Below, piece after piece: positions 58,201 to 64,000 of a DNA stretch of 64,000 nucleotides. The stretch lies in contig NC_056407.1 in NCBI RefSeq assembly GCF_905147365.1, positions 22,241,980-22,305,979 on the forward strand. The letters run 5' to 3'. The translations under genes were made by a program, and so were the position numbers. Each line of letters opens with the position of its first letter. Position 1 is the first letter of the stretch. The DNA comes from Aricia agestis. Lineage: Eukaryota; Arthropoda; Insecta; Lepidoptera; Lycaenidae. The notes beneath the pieces were generated by a model. That model was not told where the DNA came from. It saw nothing but the letters and a program-made list of their open reading frames with translations, and made no database searches.

Positions 58201-59005
58201 TTCCAACAATGTCATTAATAGAACAGTGAGGCAAAGAAATTAAAGATGATAATTCTAGAATATTTTGATTAACTATTTCGGAAAACATTAACCAATCTGC
58301 TTTATCGTATTTCCATTTTTTTGGTAACCACATTTCATGTTGTGAATTTTGATTAATTAACGTTTTAATAAAAATTGGGAAATGGTCACTGTCATATAGG
58401 TCATCTAAGGCGTTCCATTCAAAATATGATGATATATCTCGTGAAGCCAAAGTTAAATCTATATTGCTCATGCTACCATTATTACTATTGAAATGTGTAG
58501 GTTGTCCATTGTTTAACAATAACAAATCATTATGGTCATCGAGCCATTGAGCTATTAATCTACCTCTGGTGTCACATTTATCGGATCCCCAATAAAAATG
58601 GTGGCTATTAAAATCACCCATAACTATGAAAGGGGGAGTTAATTGACTAAGTAAATTATTTAAATCACCTAAACTAAGTGTGCAGCTATTGGGAAGGTAT
58701 ATATTGCATATAGTAACAGTGAAAGGAAATTTAATTTTAATTATAACTGCTTCTAAGTTAGTGTTTATATCAATTAATTCTGGAAAAGTATACGATTTGA
58801 TAAATATTGCAACGCCGCCACTAGCCCTATTACTTTGTAAACGGTTTTTAAAAAAGTGTACATACCCATTAATAGAAGCACAGTAATTTGAAGTAAAGTT
58901 TGTTTCCTGTAAACATATGCATGTTGGACTTAAACGATTAATCAATAGTTTAATATTCTCCAATCTTTTAAAGTAACCATTTACATTCCACTGTATTAAA
59001 TCCAT
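55274..59005 (-). CDS. LINE ORF2: endonuclease, reverse transcriptase, RNase H
   Basis: 1243 aa, uninterrupted. Residues 1-220 form an apurinic-type endonuclease (IQWNVNG, LQETNF, GDFNSHH, SDHFPI). The RT spans about 440-760: SYRPIALT, motif A VALDIEKAYE (near 589), GLPQGSVIS, and the catalytic FVDD (near 682), where most relatives have FADD or YADD. RNase H lies at about 975-1105 with FFTDGS, CESLAVL, YSDSKS and IPSHIGIIGNELAD, so all acidic residues are present. Near 1187 is a CRCG..H....C zinc-finger-like motif. It would nick target DNA and copy the element RNA by target-primed reverse transcription in the nucleus. Confidence 0.95.
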   Translation of the reverse strand: MDLIQWNVNGYFKRLENIKLLINRLSPTCICLQETNFTSNYCASINGYVHFFKNRLQSNRASGGVAIFIKSYTFPELIDINTNLEAVIIKIKFPFTVTICNIYLPNSCTLSLGDLNNLLSQLTPPFIVMGDFNSHHFYWGSDKCDTRGRLIAQWLDDHNDLLLLNNGQPTHFNSNNGSMSNIDLTLASRDISSYFEWNALDDLYDSDHFPIFIKTLINQNSQHEMWLPKKWKYDKADWLMFSEIVNQNILELSSLISLPHCSINDIVGKFTKIILEAANLSIPKSTGRMRNSNLPWWDDACRIALRATKKAFKLFKKHAKNDPHSLYKIDYKKKRAFYRRLLKNNKKKYWEKWVSSINNRTLIGDVWKKVHILNRCNIRLDKIVLEKPNGSFASDPKEISNILATTFATNSSSSNYDDHFIQYKNLEESEHNFDFSDNSDSINSIISMNEMRLVLSQVGNSSPGPDNVSNIIIKHLPESALSFLLLLYNFIWQKQVFPDSWREALVVPILKPGKIPKLNTSYRPIALTCNMCKILEKIIAKRMRWYVEKNNYLSPFQYGFRQFRSTTDLLMNIESEVIDSIANEFFMVIVALDIEKAYEMTWRHKVLKSLQKININGNTLAFVKNFLTARSIKVRINDTLSNPVSIENGLPQGSVISVLLFLITINDIFSYIISPVKGFLFVDDLTLTCFGRTLKPIFTLIQKTLDSLQQWAEKSGFKFSITKSEFLILTKKRNKTRNLRLTLNNAQIKEVKNLKILGLTFDRKLTWVTHINKLKSECYKRLNVIKVLSSISWGSERKCLINIYNAFIRQKLDYGCIIYDSARNRTLNSLESIQNTALRLCIGAFKTSPIKSILAEAGEMPLEIRRKQLVIVYTINILSQPQNPIYNYFTKFSSVDAVYRLQSSLPQPLRIRSAKYLEEVNLSIPAILNKKILSCAPWENHEFPINLELANNLKDNTPREVYINMYNEINSKYKNSKLFFTDGSVVNERSGFSIVSNNCCHRYRIGDYHSIFSCESLAVLKTLEIIFNEPNSIMYLIYSDSKSCLTALQNNNNNNPLIIEIKEKMLNLLNNNFNFQIVWIPSHIGIIGNELADSEARNAINENEIFREINSPPSEIQKYCKYKVKIFWDDYWKTDNTSKLINIRNSIFEESPISFSRKDQVVITRLRIGHTNFSHIHLITKDEKNKCRCGQDMSVSHLLVECSAYNREKQLSCLPNSLKECLNKNGCDQTLTFLKMIDVYKLV

Positions 59006-59108
59006 GAAATTATTGAATATAATATAATAAATATGTAAACTTAATCTGTTTTTTTTTTTTTTTTTTTTAATATAAGTATATCAAGCTAGTTTATTATTAC
59101 TAATTATC

Positions 59109-60473
59109 TTATAATGTAGGTTTTGTCGAGTCACTAATCAATATTTCATGTAATTTCTTAGATAAACGAGAGCACCTATTTTTTAAGCTCTTATTTAACT
59201 TACTATGAATTTTATTACACATTTTAATTAAACCGTGAATGTTATTTGTATAGTCATAAGTTAATTCTTTTACATTCTGTTTTCCTTTTACATTATCCAA
59301 TAAACTAATAAATTGATCTAAATTGATAGGGAATGAATTGTCGCTATTTATTTCTGCCATATTTCTCTCGATATCTTTCCAAACTTCGTCTTCAGTTCTC
59401 TTATCCTCTTTTTTTAACTTCTTCTTCGGTTTCGATTTAACTGTAATATCATCCATAGAAACATTGCTTTCCGTGCCGTCGGTTTCCGATTCCATGATAT
59501 CAGAATCTTGCTCCTTTTCGAACTGTTTCAACTGTATATTATCTGGTATCGATAAATCACTAGTAGTTGAAGAATGAATACGTTTTTTACCTTTTAGAGA
59601 CAATGTAATTGATTGAGATGGTGGTTCTAATATATTATTTTGGACAGTGGATATCTTGTCCGATACACGGTCATCGTTTCTTTCAAATATTTGATTAATT
59701 TCTTCCTCCAATTGATTATTAATCTCAGTTTCTTTTATGCCGGAATCAGCTTGTGATATTGCTGCATTCTGGGGACAATTTTTCGCTAAGTGGCCCATTG
59801 AGTTACATGAAAAACATTTCAAGCTGTCATTAGAGATGTATATCCAATAGTTGGTCCCTTCGTAGGAAAGTTGAATTGATTCCGGAAGTCGTGATTCATC
59901 CTCAGGGCTAACGTATAACTGTCTTCTAAAGCTCATAATGTGGGAAAAGCCTGGATCACTCACACCAATCTTCATAAACGTAATAGGAGACAAAATTTTT
60001 ATTTTAAACTCTTCAAATTTTTGTTCTATGATTTTATTAGGTATAACAGGGCAAACATTCGATAATACTATTCTTTTATTTCTGCTGATTAGTGATTTTA
60101 TTTCAAGTAAATTCTTATTTATAATTACGTTTTTCTTTTCTTCGATAAGGTAATCTGCGGTTTTCTTGCTATCCAAATAAATACATATTCGAGCATTTGA
60201 TATGCGGGATATAAACCGTATAGTTGAAGCTGGTGTAATAGATGACAGCGCAATTAGGTACTCCCTGAGGGTTACTCCTTCGATTGAGTCCAAGATAATG
60301 GCTTGATCCTTTTTGGGGAAAACTGTTGTGGATGTCACGTTCGCATAACTTGAGACATTCGAAGTTTGGGGTACTTGAGTTTCAGTAGGTAATTGATGAG
60401 ACATTGGGGGGTATTGAGACGTTGTGGGGTTTTGAGACATTGGGGGGTTTGAATACGTTGGGGTAGAATACAT
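59109..60473 (-). CDS. LINE ORF1: nucleic-acid-binding protein with CCHC knuckle
   Basis: 454 aa, uninterrupted, ATG at 60473. The N-terminus is low-complexity, rich in Pro, Ser, Thr, Gln and Met (repeats of the type N/SQ-PPMS). A middle domain (about 55-215) resembles the RRM/PRE-like segment preceding the knuckle in arthropod LINE ORF1. One CCHC zinc knuckle CFSCNSMGHLAKNC lies near 217-230. The C-terminal half is acidic, with a Lys-rich segment KSKPKKKLKKEDKR as a possible nuclear signal. It is expected to coat element RNA. It precedes ORF2 by 103 nt. Confidence 0.9.
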   Translation of the reverse strand: MYSTPTYSNPPMSQNPTTSQYPPMSHQLPTETQVPQTSNVSSYANVTSTTVFPKKDQAIILDSIEGVTLREYLIALSSITPASTIRFISRISNARICIYLDSKKTADYLIEEKKNVIINKNLLEIKSLISRNKRIVLSNVCPVIPNKIIEQKFEEFKIKILSPITFMKIGVSDPGFSHIMSFRRQLYVSPEDESRLPESIQLSYEGTNYWIYISNDSLKCFSCNSMGHLAKNCPQNAAISQADSGIKETEINNQLEEEINQIFERNDDRVSDKISTVQNNILEPPSQSITLSLKGKKRIHSSTTSDLSIPDNIQLKQFEKEQDSDIMESETDGTESNVSMDDITVKSKPKKKLKKEDKRTEDEVWKDIERNMAEINSDNSFPINLDQFISLLDNVKGKQNVKELTYDYTNNIHGLIKMCNKIHSKLNKSLKNRCSRLSKKLHEILISDSTKPTL

Positions 60474-60481
60474 TTTAAAAT

Positions 60482-60513
60482 ATAGGGTCTCCTGTTGCCA
60501 GGAGATACCCTAT
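60482..60513 (-). promoter_or_regulatory. Leader hairpin 9 nt before the LINE ORF1 start
   Basis: ATAGGGTCTCCTG (60482-60494) pairs with CAGGAGATACCCTAT (60499-60513) around a 4-nt loop: 13 bp with a 2-nt bulge. It lies in the 151-nt leader just upstream of the ORF1 ATG. Confidence 0.65.
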
Positions 60514-60637
60514 TTGTGTTATATTAGACACTTGTGCGTAGGTAAAAGATCACGCGTAAACAAAACACGACGGTTCGCCTTAGAAAGGACACGCGCATCC
60601 GCTATGACTGCTCGCGCAACACTGAAGCTATAATATT

Positions 60638-61820
60638 ATTGTAAAATTTCATTAAAAATTCAAATCCATTCAGTAGTTTTTGCGTGAAAGAGTAACAAAC
60701 ATCCATACATACATCCATATATCCACACATCCATACATAATATACAAACTTTCCCCTTTATAATATTAGTAGGATAAAGTGGAACTACATTAATTACATC
60801 TTCCGTCTTCGTAAGTTAGTCCGTAATTACAATGCTTCAATAGTGCTTTCTTTAACAAAATTTACGAAAGCTGTGACAGTTTCTACAACATTAATAACAA
60901 TGAACTAATTAACATAATTTACTTTAGTAGCTTTTAGCGAAAACCTAATAGCAGAGTTTTAATGAAATGGTTTTTCCAAACACTTACCTGATTGGGAATT
61001 GGGATATTGGTTGGAAACAAATAGTTTTTGCGGAATGTTTTGTTTTTTGTACATAGCTAATTCAATATTTTAAAGTATCTATGTTAATTAGTTGAATAAT
61101 GAAATGACCCATTGATTAATATTAGGCTTATATTAGCTAAATATGCATTAAAAGTTAAGGAGCTGATGACACATAAGTTGTTTTACATTTAACATAAATC
61201 AGTTATCATTGAAAAAACAAAAAGGAACTACCTAAGCTTAAATAATGTCGTAAACTTAAATAATATTGTAAAGATCAAAGAACTGTCCTTTTAGTTAAAA
61301 AGCACCTATAAAACCGAATCTATTACTTTTGCAAATGATCTTTGCAATCTCATGACTGATAAAGTATGTTTGAAAGTAAATGAAACTGAAACACCAATAA
61401 AATAGACAAGAAACGCGAATAAATAATTATCTCGACTTTCTAGTATCTGAGCTTCTATTTTACAGATAGATTCTGACTCTGCGGAATCTTTCACAAAACC
61501 TATTCTTATTATTTCAACTGACAGGACGATTCTACCAATATCATAATTTGTATTTAAACTTGGCACAGAAGTTGGTACCGTACATGGCATAGTAACTCCT
61601 TAATTGGTAGTAGTACCATGAAGTTTTGGTGAACAACCTATTATCTCACAGCGATGCGATGTTGCACAGTTAGACTGCGGTTGAGTGGCCCTGAGTTCAC
61701 TTAGCCCCGTTTAAAACTTAACCTTGTAGGTACAGTGAACTGATTCACCGAAACTGATGCTGTTATTGAAAATTCCCATAGAACTCTTAACAGTGTACAC
61801 CGTGAAAATGTTAATGATCT
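60638..61820. other. bark-like intron 1, no supported genes
   Basis: AT-rich. A 94-codon ATG frame at 61590-61306 (minus) has a hydrophobic stretch, YLFAFLVYFIGVSVSF, but no recognisable family and no other coding support. Around 60680-60776 there is a short tail-like segment (CATACATCCATATATCCA, then CCTTTATAATATTAGTAGGA) typical of lepidopteran repeats. Confidence 0.35.
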
Positions 61821-61821
61821 C

Positions 61822-61851
61822 CTTCGATCACTAATATATTAGTGATCGAAG
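61822..61851. repeat. Perfect 30-bp palindrome
   Basis: CTTCGATCACTAATA followed directly by its exact reverse complement, flanked by ATGATCT-like direct repeats (61814-61820 and 61853-61858). Confidence 0.75.
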
Positions 61852-62168
61852 ATGATCTCTCACAAAAATGAAATATTATTCGGGGTAGTAGTAAGCCAGC
61901 CTCGTGAGTCTAGGGTCCGGATATGTTTATCATAGACAAATATATTTATACGTGGGAGAGCCATGCTTCGGCACGAATGGGCCGGCTCGACCGGATAAAT
62001 ACCACGTTCTCACAAAAAACCGGCGTGAAACAACGCTTGCGCTGTGTTTCGCCGAGTGAGTGAGTTTACCGGAGGCCCAATCCCCTAACCCCTACCCTAT
62101 TCCCTTCCCTTCCCTCCCCTATTACCCTATTCACTCTTAAAAGGCCGGCAACGCACTTGCAGCTCTTC

Positions 62169-63047
62169 TTTTTTTATTTATTTATTTATTTATTTATTTC
62201 TTTTATAATATACATAACAGTTATACACTTCCTGCAAAACTGCTTACGCAGTTTGACTGCAAGTTACAGTCTCTTTAATGTTTAAATATCTAAATACTTA
62301 TTACTTATATTACTTACTTTTATTATAATGTTAATAAAATATTTTCTGCTACATATATATGAGTTAATTAGGTACTTATGCAAAACTAAAGCGTCCCCAA
62401 CAAAAACTCCCTCAACATTCTTTTAAATTTACACAAATTAGATTCCAGTCTAATGTTTTCAGGTAAGCTATTTAGTAAGTATGGCGTTTTTTTAATGTTC
62501 TGTCTCCGAAATAATTATCTACTCTGGGGACCTCATATTTACTACTAGATATCGCTCTGGTACCACTTTTATGCTGTATTAACGATAAGTTACACTCTCG
62601 ATTGCAGTGGTTATGCACTGCTATTAGATATTTATGTTTTAAGCTCGCTGGTAAAATTTGACAAATTTTAAATAGTTTTGTATAATCTCCCTTACAGTTA
62701 TTTTTTGTTTTATCGTTAACCATTAGTTTTAGGAATCTTACTTGTACTGCTTCTATCTTTTCTATATATGTTTTAAAAGTAAGTCCATAGCAATCAAGTG
62801 CGTAACTGATTATAGAATCTACTAATGCAAAGTATAAACATTTTAATATTTTGGTAGGTACTTTCAAACTTAAATGATAAAATTTACTCAGTAATATTCT
62901 TAACTTACTACATATACTATATGGGATGCCCATGAGAAGCTGGCGTCAATTTTAACACCTAGATATGTAATACAATTCACATTTTCAATCGGTTTACATT
63001 GACAGTTTAACCTATTGTTTTGAAAGCAATCAAAAGTATGCGTTATA
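62169..63047 (-). mobile_element. 5'-truncated CR1-like LINE inside the SINE-like repeat
   Basis: The 3' tail is (TAAA)n plus A-run (on plus T-run and TTTA repeats, 62169-62200). The coding remnant is listed separately. There is no clear long target duplication; the joined SINE lacks about 2 nt at the site. Confidence 0.75.
62386..63047 (-). pseudogene. C-terminal reverse-transcriptase remnant of a CR1-like LINE
   Basis: Reads NCITYLGVKIDASFSW, then after a frameshift near 62920 CSKLRILLSKFYHLSLKVP, FALVDSIISYALDCYG, LPASLKHKYLIAVHNHCNRE and KYEVPRVDNYFGDRTLKK; a second frameshift near 62490 is followed by PYLLNSLPENIRLESN to a stop at 62386. This is the region after the RT catalytic motif in CR1-type elements. 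The catalytic core is missing and two frameshifts make it inactive. Confidence 0.75.
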
Positions 63048-63188
63048 ATGCTGCGAGTGTCCATGGGCCACGGAAGTTGCTTTCCATCAGGTGACCCGTT
63101 TGCTCGTTTGCCTCCTTATTTCATAAAAAAAATTGATCAAGAGAATAAATCCCTCATCGTCTCTTTTATCGAATACTCAATACAGATA

Positions 63189-63343
63189 CAGCTCGACAAG
63201 GCTTGAAATGAACGTGGGTGACATTTACGGGAGCGCTGCTGGTAAAGGAGAACTGTCAAATACGTGCCAAAAATGACGTTTTTGTATGATAGAAGCGTTT
63301 AGTTCATTTTCTCGCCACGTTCTCGTAAAGCCTTGTCGAACTG
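63189..63343. mobile_element. Small MITE with TA target duplication
   Basis: The ends CAGCTCGACAAGGCTT (63189 on) and AAAGCCTTGTCGAACTG (to 63343) are inverted copies flanked by TA (63187-63188, 63344-63345). Inner blocks (GAACGTGG/CCACGTTC) also pair. 155 bp. Confidence 0.7.
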
Positions 63344-63345
63344 TA

Positions 63346-64000
63346 CTCATTAATATGGTTACGATTTTCTGATAACTTGAGGGTTGTATTTGAATGTCTG
63401 TAGCCTGTACCTATACCAAACCAAGTGATATCGCCAAAGAATACCGTCTAAACATAATATTGTTCTCTGTTCTCATGACCGTCATGCATCATTGGTGCAC
63501 GAGACAATGGTTAAGTGAAACCTGAACCCATTAAGTGATTACTTTCCTTGTTATCGTTTGCTCCACATTTGCCATTTAATAAGTTTCTTGAATACCTGTT
63601 TTGCAACCTCTTTTACGCTATACGCTGAGATCGGAGCTGCTATTAAGGCTACCTTTAGCAAAGCTATTTTGAGAATTGGGACCTTATTCAGATTAATGTC
63701 TACAAGGATAACGAATTGGCGTGGGATTCCCCCACGCAAATTTTAAATGCCGCTAAAAGCTGACGGTTTTTATAATTATGAGACTGATGTCATTTTTTCA
63801 AAGTATGTTGGTCAATAGCAGAAATTCAAGGATTCTCTTCATTTCGGTGTACCTGTGCTAGATTTTAGAATAAAATTCGATTCGAAACAGCATGTTCTGC
63901 CTTGTTATTATTCAGTTTGGCTTATTTAAAAGACAATTCGTTGGCCTTTGGGGAAAGTCGATAAATTAGCATTTGAAGTCGGTCAGCGAATTGTATCGAA
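63346..64000. other. bark-like intron 1, right edge
   Basis: No exon, repeat terminus or RNA gene recognised. Confidence 0.4.

Larger units (their letters stand above)
55159..60624 (-). mobile_element. Full-length non-LTR retrotransposon with intact ORFs
   Basis: A perfect 13-bp direct repeat AAGCTATAATATT lies at 55146-55158 and 60625-60637, the target-site duplication. Between them are 5466 bp: a 151-nt 5'UTR starting CAGTGTTGCGCGAGCAGTCA (CAGT-like initiator at +1), ORF1 (60473-59109), a 103-nt spacer, ORF2 (59005-55274) and a short 3'UTR ending in (TAAA)n plus poly(A). RNase H in ORF2 and a CCHC ORF1 point to the I/LOA/R1 group rather than jockey or CR1; I cannot fix the clade. It sits antisense in intron 1 of the bark-like gene. 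Confidence 0.92.
61951..63132 (+). repeat. SINE-like repeat split by a LINE insertion
   Basis: The 5' part (61951-62168) runs CGTGGGAGAGCCATGCTTCG to GCACTTGCAGCTCTTC. The 3' part (63048-63132) resumes ATGCTGCGAGTGTCCATGGG and ends CCCGTTTGCTCGTTTGCCTC and an A run. An intact copy at 39476-39766 shows these halves are normally contiguous. The 879 bp between is a minus-strand LINE piece. Confidence 0.85.

Noticed and set aside
61306..61590. 94-codon minus-strand frame with one hydrophobic stretch
   Set aside because: No family recognised, no splice, promoter or polyA context, and not near other coding sequence. Could only be revived by homology or transcript evidence.

Overview
The window is AT-rich, intron-rich eukaryotic DNA from an insect, almost certainly a moth or butterfly (Lepidoptera). 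Two things point there. The gene fragments translate to arthropod-type proteins with GT-AG introns. The space between exons is filled with repeats typical of lepidopteran genomes: non-autonomous Helitrons ending in a hairpin plus CTAG, 'GGACAGACAGAC...GGGTTCCG' repeats, SINEs, palindromic MITEs and several non-LTR retrotransposons. No rRNA, CRISPR or bacterial operon structure is present.

Genes, left to right. (1) The 5' part of a phospholipase C-beta gene of the Plc21C type on the minus strand: three coding exons (25650-25555, 25241-25095, 942-805), with a 24-kb repeat-filled second intron; the rest lies left of the window. (2) Head to head with it, 866 bp away, a complete 12-exon MED17 gene (Mediator head subunit) on the plus strand, 26517-42539, encoding 643 aa. 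All exons join in frame at GT-AG sites. (3) A single-coding-exon RRM/glycine-rich splicing repressor like Rsf1 on the minus strand (45321-44854), with a likely 5'UTR intron and a possible 3'UTR intron. (4) The first coding exon of a secreted/transmembrane protein resembling Bark beetle on the plus strand (47728-48075), preceded by a small uORF whose stop overlaps the main ATG. Its first intron runs off the right edge.

Mobile DNA. An apparently full-length non-LTR retrotransposon with intact ORF1 (454 aa, CCHC knuckle) and ORF2 (1243 aa; endonuclease, reverse transcriptase, RNase H, zinc-finger tail) lies antisense in the bark intron, flanked by a perfect 13-bp target duplication (55146-55158 and 60625-60637). 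Other elements are degraded or non-autonomous: an R1-type LINE tail and a Tc1 element, both inserted in one PIF/Harbinger-like element in MED17 intron 7; a second Harbinger-like MITE in intron 8; a Tigger/pogo-like MITE; mariner-like MITEs with TA duplications; an hAT-like MITE; several Helitrons; a tRNA-derived SINE with 12-bp duplications; five copies of a second SINE-like repeat, one of them split by a LINE; and many large palindromes.

The protein genes appear to be ordinary housekeeping or developmental genes, with no operon-like cooperation visible. The striking signal is architectural: nested insertions whose order can be read, elements ending within 25-30 bp of MED17 splice acceptors, very long inverted repeats (up to 1.4 kb), and one LINE that may be recent. 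I found no convincing new biological system. The least explained items are the motif-rich stretch 33590-34800, the coding-like stretch 3786-4470 and the large inverted repeat 8980-10400.
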